64,000 bases of DNA from Anaeromonas sp052088025 (GTDB lineage: Bacteria; Bacillota; Clostridia; Tissierellales; SIT17): assembly GCF_052088025.1 (NCBI RefSeq), contig NZ_JBQCYD010000004.1, forward strand, positions 19,869-83,868, read 5' to 3'. The position numbers and the translations under genes are program-made. Positions 35,437 to 45,675 of the stretch are shown in pieces; position 1 is the first letter of the stretch; each line of letters starts with the position of its first letter. A model generated the notes under the pieces. It saw only the letters and a program-made list of their open reading frames with translations, was not told the origin of the DNA and ran no database searches.

Positions 35437-36918
35437 TTATACTTTACTTGTTAATATAGAATCAAATTCATCTTGTATTTCTTTTGATGGTTCTTTTCCC
35501 ATTAGACTTACTACAACTATTACTATACATGCTAATAGAAATGCTGGTACCATTTCATATAATTCAAATATGCCACCTGACAAGTTACCCCAAATAAATA
35601 CTGTAACTCCTCCTACTATCATACCTGCTGCTGCACTCATCCTTGTCATTCTCTTCCAAAATAATGAGAATAAAACTACAGGTCCAAATGCTGATCCAAA
35701 TCCAGCCCATGCATTTGCTACTATATCAAGTACAGAACTATCTGGGTTTAATGCAATAATGTATGCAATTATAGCTATGGCTAAAACTGTAAATCTACTT
35801 ACCATTAAAAGTTGTTTTTGTGTTGCTTTTTTATTGATAAGTGGTTTATATAGGTCTTCAGAAAAAGCTGATGCAGTAACTAGTAGTTGTGAATCTGCAG
35901 TGCTCATAATTGCTGCTAATACAGCAGCTAAAAATAGTCCTGCTATTATTGATGGAAGCAATGTATCTATTAAAACCATAAATACCTCTTCAGAATCACC
36001 AAGCATTTCCGGTATAACTACTCTTCCTACCATACCTACAACTATAGCAGCTATTAAACTTACAGTAACCCAAGTCATAGCAATTCTTTTTGATTTTTTA
36101 ATTTGAGATGAAGATTTTATTGCCATGAAACGAACTAAGATATGAGGTTGTCCAAAATATCCAAAACACCAAGCAAATGATGATAAAATAGCAAGCAAGC
36201 CCATTTTACTTCCATCTAGATTTGTAAGGGGATTTAAAAGTTCAGTGTTAAATCCACTAATTGTATCTAATGTAGCTGTGGGTCCTCCGTTTGTAACAAT
36301 TGCAATAACTGGTACTGTCACAACGGCTATAAACATTATTATTCCTTGAATAAAATCTGTTGTACTTACTGCCATAAATCCACCTAGAAATGTATATGAT
36401 ACAATCACTATAGCTCCTATTGTAAGTGCAAATGTATAATCTAATCCAAATACAGTTGAAAAAAGTTTTCCTCCTGCTACAAATCCAGATGCTGTATAAA
36501 TAGAAAAATAAAATACTATAATTATAGATGATACTATTCTAAGTATATTATTTTTATCTCTAAACCTATTTCCAAAATAAGATGATAGAGTAAGTGAGTT
36601 TCCTGCTACTTCAGTATATTTTCTAAGTCTTGTTGCGACGAATTGCCAATTTAAAAATGTACCTATACCAAGTCCTAATGCTATCCATACAGAACCTAGT
36701 CCTGTAAGATATGCTGCTCCTGGAAGTCCCATGAGTAGCCAACCACTCATATCGGATGCTTGTGCACTAAGTGCTGTTACCCAACTTCCAAGCCCACGTC
36801 CTCCTAGTACATAATCAGAAATATCTGTTGTTTTCTTATAATAATAAATCCCTATTCCGAGCATAACTCCTAAGTATAATATAAATGCTACTAATATTGC
36901 CAAATTACCTTCTAACAT
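35437..36918 (-). CDS. putP: Sodium/proline symporter PutP
   Basis: A 493-residue SSS-family Na+/solute symporter with about 13 helices. The early segment SDYVLGGRGLGSWVTALSAQASDMSGW is the PutP signature (split here over the first loop and helix), with AGFGSAFGPVVLFSLFWKRM later. Proline uptake is the likely function. It is a single-gene unit with a clear promoter and GGAGAG site. Together with the BCCT gene it suggests investment in osmolyte or amino-acid uptake. Confidence 0.93.
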   Translation of the reverse strand: MLEGNLAILVAFILYLGVMLGIGIYYYKKTTDISDYVLGGRGLGSWVTALSAQASDMSGWLLMGLPGAAYLTGLGSVWIALGLGIGTFLNWQFVATRLRKYTEVAGNSLTLSSYFGNRFRDKNNILRIVSSIIIVFYFSIYTASGFVAGGKLFSTVFGLDYTFALTIGAIVIVSYTFLGGFMAVSTTDFIQGIIMFIAVVTVPVIAIVTNGGPTATLDTISGFNTELLNPLTNLDGSKMGLLAILSSFAWCFGYFGQPHILVRFMAIKSSSQIKKSKRIAMTWVTVSLIAAIVVGMVGRVVIPEMLGDSEEVFMVLIDTLLPSIIAGLFLAAVLAAIMSTADSQLLVTASAFSEDLYKPLINKKATQKQLLMVSRFTVLAIAIIAYIIALNPDSSVLDIVANAWAGFGSAFGPVVLFSLFWKRMTRMSAAAGMIVGGVTVFIWGNLSGGIFELYEMVPAFLLACIVIVVVSLMGKEPSKEIQDEFDSILTSKV

Positions 36919-37006
36919 AAATTCTCTCCTTTAATTTTATTTACTTCAAGTACTATGTGAAAAACACGAACTTTAAATTAATTATTCATGCTTTTAACTG
37001 TTAAAT

Positions 37007-37035
37007 AGTATACACCCTTAGAGTTTATTTGTCAA
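37007..37035 (-). promoter_or_regulatory. Sigma-A promoter of putP
   Basis: TTGACA, a 17-base spacer and TATACT lie about 90 bases before the putP start codon. Confidence 0.75.
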
Positions 37036-37054
37036 ATATTCGTGAAATATATAT

Positions 37055-37086
37055 TAAATGGCTCCTAGCATTCTAGGAGCCATTTA
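37055..37086 (-). terminator. Terminator after the DUF362 gene
   Basis: A 14-bp perfect stem, TAAATGGCTCCTAG with its complement, has a 4-base loop and precedes the putP promoter. Confidence 0.75.
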
Positions 37087-37109
37087 ACTAAGTGATTATA
37101 TACTTTTTT

Positions 37110-38267
37110 CTATAATTTTGCCATTAATTTCATGACTAGTGGTCTATGGATATCTATTGCATTTACCGGACATAATTCCTGGCAACAAAAACATCTTATA
37201 CATTCATCTAAATTTGCAATTGGTTTATTGTTATTATCCATAGTTATTACTTGTGGTGGACAATTGTCTAGGCATCTTCTACAAGATATACATATTTCAC
37301 TATTAAATATAGGTTTTGGTTGGATGAGATTATTTAATATATCTCTCATGAATTTGGGTAATTTTCCTTCTAGTAAATCTAAGCTTCTTATATCTGGTAC
37401 TATAAAATCATCTATTCTAAGTTTATTTATATCTTCACCAAGTAATTCAATGTCTGACATGTCACCTTTTATTAGTTCTCTTTCTATGCATCTTTGTATG
37501 GTAGGTACTTTTGTAGGATTTAAATTTATCAAATTTGTAGCTACTACATCTAAATGATATGGGCTTGTAGATGCTATTACAAGGCCTATATGGCGTGGTT
37601 CCCCTCCACTTGGACCATTACCCTCCATTCCTACTACTGCATCCATAAAGGAAAGTACTGGCTTTGAGAGCATACATATATCTACTAATGCATTTGAAAA
37701 GTCTTTATTATTTGGCATACGAACATGATATTCTGCTTTTTCAAGTCCTGCTACTATACCAAACATATTTTTTACTGCTCCAGTAAACATCATCATTCCA
37801 TGGGTTTTTAATTTGGATACTGAAATAACCTTGTCTACTTCATTTAATACTTCTATTGCATTTATATTTTTTAATATTAATCCATTTTCATTTTTCATAT
37901 TAACTGCATTTGTATTGTAATTAAGCTTTGCTCCTACTTCATCTGCTATTTGCTCTATCCCACAAGCCTTATATACCCCATTTAAGATAGATGTATTGAA
38001 TGGACCACCTGGACTATCTCCTATTATCACTTCTGCTCCATAGTCTATTAGAACCTTTGCTAGAGCTTTTGTAAATATAGGGTGGGTTGTTGTAGCTTCC
38101 TCTGGCCTTTTTTTCATAAGCAAATTTATTTTAAGTAATACCTTATCCCCCACCTCTATATATTTTGCTATTCCACCTAAATTTTCAAATGATTCTATTA
38201 TAGACTTTTCCACTTTTTCATAATCATAATCTTTGCATTTTAAAACTGATACTTTCGTCTTATTCAT
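37110..38267 (-). CDS. DUF362 protein with two [4Fe-4S] clusters
   Basis: A 385-residue protein. The DUF362 domain (about 1-290) has VLLKINLLMKKRPEEATTTHP and GDSPGGPFN. The C-terminal ferredoxin domain has two CxxCxxCxxxCP sets (CISCRRCLDNCPP and CIRCFCCQELCPV). Such proteins are thought to be iron-sulfur electron carriers or metal-dependent enzymes in anaerobes. The function is not established. A single gene. Confidence 0.88.
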   Translation of the reverse strand: MNKTKVSVLKCKDYDYEKVEKSIIESFENLGGIAKYIEVGDKVLLKINLLMKKRPEEATTTHPIFTKALAKVLIDYGAEVIIGDSPGGPFNTSILNGVYKACGIEQIADEVGAKLNYNTNAVNMKNENGLILKNINAIEVLNEVDKVISVSKLKTHGMMMFTGAVKNMFGIVAGLEKAEYHVRMPNNKDFSNALVDICMLSKPVLSFMDAVVGMEGNGPSGGEPRHIGLVIASTSPYHLDVVATNLINLNPTKVPTIQRCIERELIKGDMSDIELLGEDINKLRIDDFIVPDIRSLDLLEGKLPKFMRDILNNLIQPKPIFNSEICISCRRCLDNCPPQVITMDNNNKPIANLDECIRCFCCQELCPVNAIDIHRPLVMKLMAKL

Positions 38268-38335
38268 ATTTTCACAGCCTTTACTTTGAGCTTTTATTAA
38301 TATAATACCATATTATTTTAATATTCTATACAACA

Positions 38336-38367
38336 AAAAACCATTACCTCTTGCGGTAATGGTTTTT
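38336..38367 (-). terminator. Terminator of RNase P RNA
   Basis: The stem AAAAACCATTACC/GGTAATGGTTTTT with a 6-base loop lies directly after the RNA 3' end on the minus strand. Confidence 0.85.
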
Positions 38368-38372
38368 ATGAT

Positions 38373-38716
38373 TCATACGACTAAATCTATAAGCCGAGTT
38401 CTGTATTTGACGATCATCTTTCTAGGTCTATTGTTGCCAATAGACTCAAGCGACCTACCTACGGGATGCTACGAGCAGTAGCTTTTCTAGTCCCTACTTG
38501 GTCTTGCTCCGGATGGGGTTTACATAGCAGACTAGTCACCTAGCCTCTGGTGAGCTCTTACCTCACCTTTCCAGCCTTACCTACTTAAAAAAGCAGGCGG
38601 TATATTTCTGTTGCACTATCCTTAAAGTTGCCTTCACTGGGGTTTAGCCAGCACCCTTGCTCTATGGAGCTCGGACTTTCCTCATGCAATGCATGCGATC
38701 ATCTGATTTACTCGTA
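38373..38716 (-). ncRNA. rnpB: RNase P RNA
   Basis: On the minus strand the conserved 5' core GAGGAAAGTCCGAGCTCC and 3' core ACAGAACTCGGCTTAT are present. GCAACAGAAA and other bacterial RNase P landmarks lie between them. The ends TACGAGTAAATC and GATTTAGTCGTA pair with one mismatch as helix P1, which sets the ends near 38716 and 38376. It is the catalytic RNA that matures tRNA 5' ends. A promoter and a terminator flank it. Confidence 0.95.
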
Positions 38717-38721
38717 CTAAT

Positions 38722-38750
38722 AATATATCATAGATTAATCCTTACTTCAA
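38722..38750 (-). promoter_or_regulatory. Promoter of rnpB
   Basis: TTGAAG, a 17-base spacer and TATATT. The -35 lies inside the last codons of the zinc-ribbon protein gene, and the start falls at the P1 helix. Confidence 0.65.
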
Positions 38751-39476
38751 GTGGGTATCATTTCCATCTTGATCATAATAAAGTATTCTACCACAATTAT
38801 CACAATTTACGATTTCTTTCCCTCTTTTAACTTTTGATATTACAGAAGAAGGTATTGACATATGGCAACCTCTACATTTATCATCTTCTAATTTTGATAT
38901 TGGTTTAGAATTTTTTTCTTTTAATTTTTCATATTTTGCTAAATGTTCTGGATCTAATGAAGATTTTAGAGTTTTTATTTGATTTTCTAAATCCTGGTAT
39001 TCTTTATCTATATAATCTATTTTAATTTTGTTATTCTTTTTAAAATTATTATACTTATCATTTAATAGTTTATGTTTTTTTTCTGAATCATATAGTTTGT
39101 TAGTATTAAATTCTATAATCTCCATAAGTTCTAATATTTCATTTTCTAATTTTTCCTTTTTTTCTTTTATATCCTTTTCATCTTCTTGTAATTTAGTTAA
39201 TTTTTTTACGTTTGTAGTATCTCCACTATATAATTTTGTATTTATTTCTTTTAGTTCAAATGTGATTTCTTTTAATTTATGGTTTAATCTCTTTATTTTA
39301 ATATCATCTACTTCTAACTGAGTTTTGAAATTGGTTATGTCATATTCTTTTTCTTTCATGCTAACTATTATTTCTTCTAAGTTTTCATTTGTTTGTAGAT
39401 AACTTTTATCTTTTAATAAATTTTTTAAATCTTTTTCATGCTTATAGATTATCCATAGATTTTCAATTTTACTCAT
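38742..39476 (-). CDS. C4-type zinc-ribbon coiled-coil protein
   Basis: A 244-residue protein. Long helices with strong coiled-coil character span about 10-190, and a C-terminal zinc ribbon has CRGCHMSIPSS and CDNCGRILYY. This is the CT398/HP0958 (DUF164) family. Related proteins act in flagellar or RNA-related assembly; the role in Clostridia is unclear. Its position after the nif3 homologue is conserved in Firmicutes. Confidence 0.88.
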   Translation of the reverse strand: MSKIENLWIIYKHEKDLKNLLKDKSYLQTNENLEEIIVSMKEKEYDITNFKTQLEVDDIKIKRLNHKLKEITFELKEINTKLYSGDTTNVKKLTKLQEDEKDIKEKKEKLENEILELMEIIEFNTNKLYDSEKKHKLLNDKYNNFKKNNKIKIDYIDKEYQDLENQIKTLKSSLDPEHLAKYEKLKEKNSKPISKLEDDKCRGCHMSIPSSVISKVKRGKEIVNCDNCGRILYYDQDGNDTHLK

Positions 39477-39498
39477 AAAATCCCCCTAAAATACACTT

Positions 39499-40326
39499 TT
39501 ATATTGTCTTGTATGGAGCTATATTATCATTCTTTGCTATTATAATTTCTACATCAGAATCAACTTTTTGATCTAAATATTTTTTTATTCTATTCATTAC
39601 AATTTTTTCTGTATGGAAATGTCCTGCATCTATTAGTATTATTCCTATTTCATTTGCAAGCTGTGCATCATGATGTTTGATATCTCCTGTAATATATACA
39701 TCCGCCTTCTTCTTGTATGCATCTATTATGAAATCTGAACCACTTCCTCCTGCTACTGCCACTCTTTTTATAGGTTTTTCAATATCTCCATAGACTCTTA
39801 CATCTTCTACTTTTAATTTTTTCTTTATTTTTTCTGCTAAATTTTCTATATTTGTTTTTTCTATATGACCAACTCTACCTATCCCGTACTGATTTCTTTT
39901 ATTTTCTAATTCTATTATATCACATTCAACTTCTTCACTATTAGTTTTGACTAATATTTCTGGGTGTTTTATATCTAGGACTATTGCAAGTTCATCATTT
40001 ACTCCATCATTAGATGAATCTAAATTTGTATGGGCAGAATATACTAATATATCATTTTTAATTAACTTTTCTATCATTTTACCCTTATAGCTTTTAAAAT
40101 CTATTCTTTTTAGATTGCTAAAAAACAATGGATGATGAGATATTATCATATCTACTTGTAAATCTATTGCATCATCTACTACTTCTTTAGTAATATCTAA
40201 GGCTAATAGTACTTTTTTTACTTCACTTTCTACATGACCAATTTGAATTCCTACATTATCCCAGTCTTCTGCTATAAATTGTGGTGCTATTTCTTCTAAA
40301 TGATCAATTATAGTTTTTGCAATCAT
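39499..40326 (-). CDS. Nif3-like dinuclear metal protein (YqfO)
   Basis: A 275-residue Nif3/DUF34 protein. The metal-binding residues are in ISHHPLFF (about 60), SAHTNLD and GHFHTEK. It lacks the PII-like insert that makes Bacillus YqfO longer. The biochemical role is uncertain; a GTP cyclohydrolase or metal chaperone role has been proposed for relatives. Its start overlaps the trmK end by 23 bases. Confidence 0.9.
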   Translation of the reverse strand: MIAKTIIDHLEEIAPQFIAEDWDNVGIQIGHVESEVKKVLLALDITKEVVDDAIDLQVDMIISHHPLFFSNLKRIDFKSYKGKMIEKLIKNDILVYSAHTNLDSSNDGVNDELAIVLDIKHPEILVKTNSEEVECDIIELENKRNQYGIGRVGHIEKTNIENLAEKIKKKLKVEDVRVYGDIEKPIKRVAVAGGSGSDFIIDAYKKKADVYITGDIKHHDAQLANEIGIILIDAGHFHTEKIVMNRIKKYLDQKVDSDVEIIIAKNDNIAPYKTI

Positions 40327-41005
40327 TATATATCACCTCTAATTTTGAAAGTCTTTTTTTAAGTTCTATATATTTTTGGTTTTTTTCTTTATCACTGTTT
40401 TTTTCTATATTTTCTAAGATTGTTTTTGTCTTTTTTATCTTTTTTTCTATATGCAATTTTAGCAATGGATCTTTTTTTTCAATTAGTTTTTTACCTATTT
40501 CATAATATATATTATTCTTTATTTCATCTTTGCCATGTACTGCTACTATTATTTCATAAAATCTATTATCTTCACGTACTAATTTTTCATCTATTATTTT
40601 ATAATTATTTTTATATAGATATTTTCTCAAATCACTACTTGCTATCATAGGTTGTAAGATGAATTTTTCTATAGTTTTTACTATATCTTTATTGTCATCT
40701 AAAATATTTGTGATTAATATTCCACCCATTCCTGCTATTATTGCAGTATCTACCTCATCTATATTAATTGGACTTAAGCCATCTCCTAGCCTTGTATCTA
40801 TCTTTTCATTTAATTTTTTTGTATTTATATAGTTTATAGCAGATTGAAGTGGAGCTTCATTTATATCACAAGCTATTACTTTTTTTGAGATTTGATTTTC
40901 TATTAAATATACTGGAATATAACCATGATCTGTTCCTATATCTGCAACTAGAGTATTTTCATCTACCATCTTAGCTATTTCTAATAATCTTGGGCTTAGG
41001 TTCAT
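40304..41005 (-). CDS. trmK: tRNA (adenine-22-N1)-methyltransferase TrmK
   Basis: A 233-residue Rossmann methyltransferase with SAM loop VADIGTDHGYIPVYL and AIIAGMGGILI, which are diagnostic for TrmK (YqfN). A C-terminal coiled-coil (about 170-230) is present, as expected. It methylates A22 in tRNA. Adjacent to rpoD and nif3 in the usual order. Confidence 0.92.
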   Translation of the reverse strand: MNLSPRLLEIAKMVDENTLVADIGTDHGYIPVYLIENQISKKVIACDINEAPLQSAINYINTKKLNEKIDTRLGDGLSPINIDEVDTAIIAGMGGILITNILDDNKDIVKTIEKFILQPMIASSDLRKYLYKNNYKIIDEKLVREDNRFYEIIVAVHGKDEIKNNIYYEIGKKLIEKKDPLLKLHIEKKIKKTKTILENIEKNSDKEKNQKYIELKKRLSKLEVIYNDCKNYN

Positions 41006-41034
41006 TTCTACCTCCTTAAATATTTAGAAAATAT

Positions 41035-41060
41035 AAAAATGCTCAAAATTGAGCATTTTT
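41035..41060 (-). terminator. Terminator after rpoD
   Basis: AAAAATGCTCAA pairs with TTGAGCATTTTT right at the rpoD stop codon on the minus strand. Confidence 0.75.
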
Positions 41061-42186
41061 ATTCTAAAAAGTCTTTTAATTTTTTGCTACGACTTGGATG
41101 TCTTAGCTTTCTTAGTGCTTTTGCTTCTATCTGTCTTATTCTCTCACGTGTAACATCAAACTCTTTACCTACTTCTTCTAAAGTTCTTGCTCTGCCATCA
41201 TCTAATCCAAATCTAAGGCGCAATACCTTTTGTTCTCTATCAGTAAGAGTGTGTAATACTTCTACTAATTGTTCTTTTAGCATTGTAAATGTAGCTGCAT
41301 CAGCTGGTGCTTGAACATCTTCATCAGGTATGAAATCTCCTAAATGACTATCTTCTTCTTCGCCTATAGGTGTTTCAAGTGATACTGGTTCTTGGGCTAT
41401 TTTTAATATTTCACGTACCTTTTCTTCATCTAAACTCATTTCTTTTGCTATTTCTTCAGGTAGTGGATCTCGACCTAAATCTTGCAATAATTGACGTGAA
41501 ACTCTTATAAGTTTATTTATAGTTTCTACCATATGCACAGGTATTCTTATTGTTCTTGCTTGATCTGCAATTGCTCTTGTTATTGCTTGTCTTATCCACC
41601 ATGTTGCATAGGTTGAAAATTTGTATCCTTTAGTGTAGTCAAATTTTTCTACAGCTTTTATAAGACCCATATTACCTTCTTGAATAAGGTCTAAAAACAA
41701 CATTCCTCGACCAACATATCTTTTAGCTATACTTACTACTAATCTTAAATTGGCTTCTGATAATGTTCTTTTGGCTTCTTCATCTCCTGCTTCCATTCTC
41801 TTAGCTAGTTCTACTTCTTCTGGACCTGTTAAAAGAGGTACCTTACCTATTTCTTTTAAATACATTCTTACAGGATCATCAACACTTACACCCTTTGGAA
41901 CTGTTATAAGAGGTGCTTTATGCTCTCTCTTTTGCTCTCCTATAGTATTATCATCATCATCTTCTTTATCTCCTACTACATCTATACCCTTATCTTCTAT
42001 TTCTTGATATATTTCATCTATTTCCCCAGGTGATAAATCCATTTCTTCTAAGGGGTCTATTATTTCCTTGTATGTGAGCATACCCTTCTTTTTACCTTTA
42101 TTAATAATTTTTTTAATTAGTGCTTCTTTTTTGATATCATTTTTATTTGCTTTTTTAGTTTTTTTATCATTCTTTTTATCGTTCAA
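41059..42186 (-). CDS. rpoD: Primary sigma factor SigA
   Basis: A 375-residue housekeeping sigma factor. The N-terminal 1.1-like region is followed by RMYLKEIGKVPLL (1.2), KRYVGRGMLFLDLIQEG and YKFSTYATWWIRQAI (region 2), and a region-4 helix-turn-helix (LEEVGKEFDVTRERIRQIE). The TTG at 42186 is the best start, since AAAGGAG lies 8 bases before it and touches an upstream TTG. It follows dnaG closely, as in the classic macromolecular-synthesis operon. Confidence 0.97.
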   Translation of the reverse strand: MNDKKNDKKTKKANKNDIKKEALIKKIINKGKKKGMLTYKEIIDPLEEMDLSPGEIDEIYQEIEDKGIDVVGDKEDDDDNTIGEQKREHKAPLITVPKGVSVDDPVRMYLKEIGKVPLLTGPEEVELAKRMEAGDEEAKRTLSEANLRLVVSIAKRYVGRGMLFLDLIQEGNMGLIKAVEKFDYTKGYKFSTYATWWIRQAITRAIADQARTIRIPVHMVETINKLIRVSRQLLQDLGRDPLPEEIAKEMSLDEEKVREILKIAQEPVSLETPIGEEEDSHLGDFIPDEDVQAPADAATFTMLKEQLVEVLHTLTDREQKVLRLRFGLDDGRARTLEEVGKEFDVTRERIRQIEAKALRKLRHPSRSKKLKDFLE

Positions 42187-42211
42187 TGAATTTGCTCCTT
42201 TCAATAACCAA

Positions 42212-44008
42212 TTAGTTATTCATTTTTAAATCTTTATTTAGCTGAGTATATTCTATAAATAGTTCATTTAATTTTTCAGTTTCTTTTTTATCACTCAGCT
42301 CTTTTATTTGCTTCTTTAATTCTTCTCTTCTGATTTTTAATTTATAGTAATTGATATTTTCAATATAGTCTAATACTGCCTTTTTTTTGTCATCTACAAC
42401 TAAGTCTATATTCAAAATTTCATCTAATGTTTTTATTAATTCTTGATCAAGTTTTCCCTTTATATCTTCTATATCTATATCTTTAGAACTTTCGTATTCT
42501 TCATATAGTATTTTTGCTATTTCCCTGTTTTCTTCATTTAAAAAATCTAAATATATGAAGTTATCCTTTATACTTTCATATATATTTTTATGATTTATAA
42601 TTAAATTGAGTAAATTCTTTTCCGATACAATATGTCCTGATTCTTGCTTGTATTCTACAGGTATAATGTATTTCTTTTGATTGTAATTATAATATCTATT
42701 TGAAGAATTATCCTTAGCTTTGTTTACATCTTTATATATTTCATTTTTTATAGCTTGTAAGGATATATTTGTGCTGTTTGCAATTTCATTTATATATACA
42801 TCTAATTCTATTTCATTTTTTATGCTTTTAAGAAAACTTGCTATTTCTTTTGTGAAATTTATTTTACCTTCTGAAGTAGATATATCAAATTTCTTTTTAA
42901 GGGAATATATTTTATAATCAATTAAATTAAGTGATTGATCTATAGCCTTTTCAAAAGCCTTTATTCCTCTTTCTTTTATGAAATCATCTGGATCTTTTCC
43001 TTTTGGTAAAATTATAACTCTTGGCTTTATACCTTCTTTATAAAATACACTCAATGCCTTTTCTGTAGCCCTAATACCTGCATCATCTGAATCATAGCAG
43101 ATAAAAAATTCTTTTGCATATCTTTTTAGAAGTTCAGCTTGATTTCTTGTAAATGCTGTGCCAAGAGATGCTACTGATTCATTTATACCATAGTTGCTTA
43201 GTGATATAACATCCATATATCCTTCTACAAGTATTGCCCTATTATAATACTTGTTCTTTTTTAATATATTTATACCATAAAGATTATATCCCTTGTTAAA
43301 TACTGGCGTATCAGGAGTGTTTAAATACTTAGGCAAACTATCATCTATTACCCTTCCTCCAAAACCTATAATTTTTCCTCTGATATTTATTATAGGAAAT
43401 ATTATTCTGTTTCTAAAACGATTATAATATCCACTACTATCTTTTCTTTTTACTATTAGACCCACCTTATAAATTAAATCAGTTGAATATCCTTTGCCTT
43501 TAAGATATTTAAATAAATCATCCCAACTATCATTTGCAAATCCAATTCCAAATTTGTTAATTATCTTATAGTCTAATTGTCTTCTTTTTAAATATTCTAA
43601 TGCATTTTTATTTTGTTTTAAATTTCTATAATAATATAATGCTGCTTCCCTGTTTATATTATAAAGCTTTTCTTTTTGTTCATATTTCTTTTTTTCTTCT
43701 TCATTATTATACTCAGGAAGCTCAATATTTACTTTATCTGCTAATTCCTTTAATGTTTCTATGAAATTTAAATTCCTATGCTTCATCAAAAATGTTATAA
43801 CATCTCCTCCTTCTCCACAACCAAAGCAATGAAATATTTCTTTAGTTGGAGATACCATAAAGGATGGAGTTTTTTCATTGTGAAAAGGGCATAGTCCCTT
43901 ATAATTTGTACCTGTCTTTTTTAAATCTACATAGTCTGAAATAACATCTACAATATTGTTTGCATCTCTTATTTCATTGATTAATTCATCATTATAATTG
44001 TTAGGCAC
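42212..44008 (-). CDS. dnaG: DNA primase
   Basis: A 598-residue primase. The N-terminal zinc domain has CPFHNEKTPSF and FHCFGCGEGG. The TOPRIM core has VEGYMDVISL and CYDSDDAG. The C-terminal part (about 430-598) is the helicase-binding region. It makes RNA primers for replication. It starts at GTG with AAGGTGA upstream and is 25 bases from rpoD. Confidence 0.97.
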   Translation of the reverse strand: MPNNYNDELINEIRDANNIVDVISDYVDLKKTGTNYKGLCPFHNEKTPSFMVSPTKEIFHCFGCGEGGDVITFLMKHRNLNFIETLKELADKVNIELPEYNNEEEKKKYEQKEKLYNINREAALYYYRNLKQNKNALEYLKRRQLDYKIINKFGIGFANDSWDDLFKYLKGKGYSTDLIYKVGLIVKRKDSSGYYNRFRNRIIFPIINIRGKIIGFGGRVIDDSLPKYLNTPDTPVFNKGYNLYGINILKKNKYYNRAILVEGYMDVISLSNYGINESVASLGTAFTRNQAELLKRYAKEFFICYDSDDAGIRATEKALSVFYKEGIKPRVIILPKGKDPDDFIKERGIKAFEKAIDQSLNLIDYKIYSLKKKFDISTSEGKINFTKEIASFLKSIKNEIELDVYINEIANSTNISLQAIKNEIYKDVNKAKDNSSNRYYNYNQKKYIIPVEYKQESGHIVSEKNLLNLIINHKNIYESIKDNFIYLDFLNEENREIAKILYEEYESSKDIDIEDIKGKLDQELIKTLDEILNIDLVVDDKKKAVLDYIENINYYKLKIRREELKKQIKELSDKKETEKLNELFIEYTQLNKDLKMNN

Positions 44009-44030
44009 CTTAAATCACCTTCATATTTAT

Positions 44031-44504
44031 CTATTCGCCAGAAAAGTCAATTTTCCTTCTTATTAAATAAATTAATTTTATAAATTCTTTTATAAATTTT
44101 TTATCATCATAATCTTGTCTTTTTTTGTTAGTAGATTTAACCTTATTTTTTCTCTTTCTTTGAATACTAGCTAAATATCTACTAGTTAAGAGACCACTTA
44201 TATTCTCTTCACTATATATATATCCCTTTGTGGATATAGCATAACATTTTTTTGATAATACTAGAGATGCAAGACCATAATCATCAGTCACTACTATATC
44301 ATTTACATCTAGCCTATTTATTATTTCTATATCTGCAGATTCTTTCATATTGTCTACATATATGAATTTAGAACTATCTATATCAGAGTTAATAGTGTAG
44401 TGAGAAATACTTGTGATGAAGAAAATATCAATATTTTCTTTGATTGAAATATCATGAACTAAATCTTTTACAGGACATGAGTCAGAATCAACTAGAATTT
44501 TCAT
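44031..44504 (-). CDS. YaiI/YqxD family (DUF188) PIN-like protein
   Basis: A 157-residue DUF188 protein starting ILVDSDSCPVKD, with DIVVTDDYGLASLVLSK. These acidic residues are the PIN/NYN-like nuclease pattern of the family. RNase activity is possible but unproven. It lies just before dnaG, as in Bacillus (yqxD). Confidence 0.9.
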   Translation of the reverse strand: MKILVDSDSCPVKDLVHDISIKENIDIFFITSISHYTINSDIDSSKFIYVDNMKESADIEIINRLDVNDIVVTDDYGLASLVLSKKCYAISTKGYIYSEENISGLLTSRYLASIQRKRKNKVKSTNKKRQDYDDKKFIKEFIKLIYLIRRKIDFSGE

Positions 44505-44619
44505 TTAATCCTCCTCATTGATTTTTGAATCTAAATATTTTAAGGCTCTAAAGTATAAAATTCGACATTTTTCTCTAAAACCCTTTTTTTTTATAAATTT
44601 AATTATTAACTTTTGTTAA

Positions 44620-45603
44620 TTATTTATGCCAAGGTGATGGAACAAATATATTATTGAATTTTTTTATAGCATATCTATCTGTCATTCCTGCTATATAATC
44701 TGAAATAATATCTTCCTTATCGCCAGGATTATGTCTAAATTCCTTGGGGATACTATCTATGTTTTTCACATAATGCCTATATAGTTGTTCTATGAGATAT
44801 TCTGCTTTTTCTTCTTCTTTTTTTGCTTTTTTATTTAAATAAACTTCTTCAAACATAAAATCCCTAAGTTTATTTGTATAAAATTCTATATCCTCACTCA
44901 TTTTTATATCATCTTTATTTCTACTATTTTTTATTATATCTATAATCATAGTATTTATCCTTTGACCATGAGAATGTCCTAATACTTCCATTGTATCTTT
45001 TGGTAAATCACTTTGATTAAGGATTCCTGCTCTAACTGCATCATCTATATCATGGTTTATATATGCTATCCTGTCACAAAATTTAAGCAATCTACCTTCT
45101 AAAGTATGCGCCTTTAAACTTCCTGTATGATTTAAAATTCCATCTTTAACTTCAAAGGTTAAATTTAAATTTTCAAGAAAAGAAACCACCCTAAGACTTT
45201 GTTCATTGTGATGAAATCCTTTTTTATTTAGTGTATTTAAAACTCTCTCTCCAGTGTGTCCAAATGGAGTATGTCCTAAATCATGACCTAGAGCTATAGC
45301 TTCTGCTAAATCCTCATTTAAATGAAGTGCTCTTGCTATAGTTCTTATAATTTGTGAAACTTCAAGGGTATGGGTAAGTCTAGTTCTATAGTGATCACCT
45401 TCTGGTGATAAAAATACTTGTGTCTTATGTTTTAATCTTCTAAAGGATTTTGAATGAGTTATCCTATCACGATCTCTTTGAAAGGGAGTTCTTATTTCAC
45501 AATTATTCTCTTCTCTTTCTCTTCCTTTTGAATTTATGCTTAAGCTAGCTTTGGTAGATAATATTTTTTCTTCTAAAAGTTGATTTTCTTCTCTTAAATT
45601 CAT
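44620..45603 (-). CDS. dgt: dGTP triphosphohydrolase-like protein
   Basis: A 327-residue HD-superfamily dNTPase. It has FRRLKHKTQVFLSPEGDHYRTRLTHTLEV split by the HD-region histidine, then ALGHDLGHTPFGHTGE (HD pair) and RIAYINHDIDDA. It hydrolyses dGTP or other dNTPs to the nucleoside and triphosphate. It is in its usual clostridial position between ppsR and dnaG. Confidence 0.92.
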   Translation of the reverse strand: MNLREENQLLEEKILSTKASLSINSKGREREENNCEIRTPFQRDRDRITHSKSFRRLKHKTQVFLSPEGDHYRTRLTHTLEVSQIIRTIARALHLNEDLAEAIALGHDLGHTPFGHTGERVLNTLNKKGFHHNEQSLRVVSFLENLNLTFEVKDGILNHTGSLKAHTLEGRLLKFCDRIAYINHDIDDAVRAGILNQSDLPKDTMEVLGHSHGQRINTMIIDIIKNSRNKDDIKMSEDIEFYTNKLRDFMFEEVYLNKKAKKEEEKAEYLIEQLYRHYVKNIDSIPKEFRHNPGDKEDIISDYIAGMTDRYAIKKFNNIFVPSPWHK

Positions 45604-45675
45604 ATTTTACCTCTTTTCTTTAGGGTAATTTATACTTGCTATAAATATAACCATAATAACCACTACTTAAACATA

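Noticed and set aside
38373..38716. Possible protein coding in the gap after the DUF362 gene
   Set aside because: The conserved RNase P RNA cores and P1 pairing account for the whole stretch.
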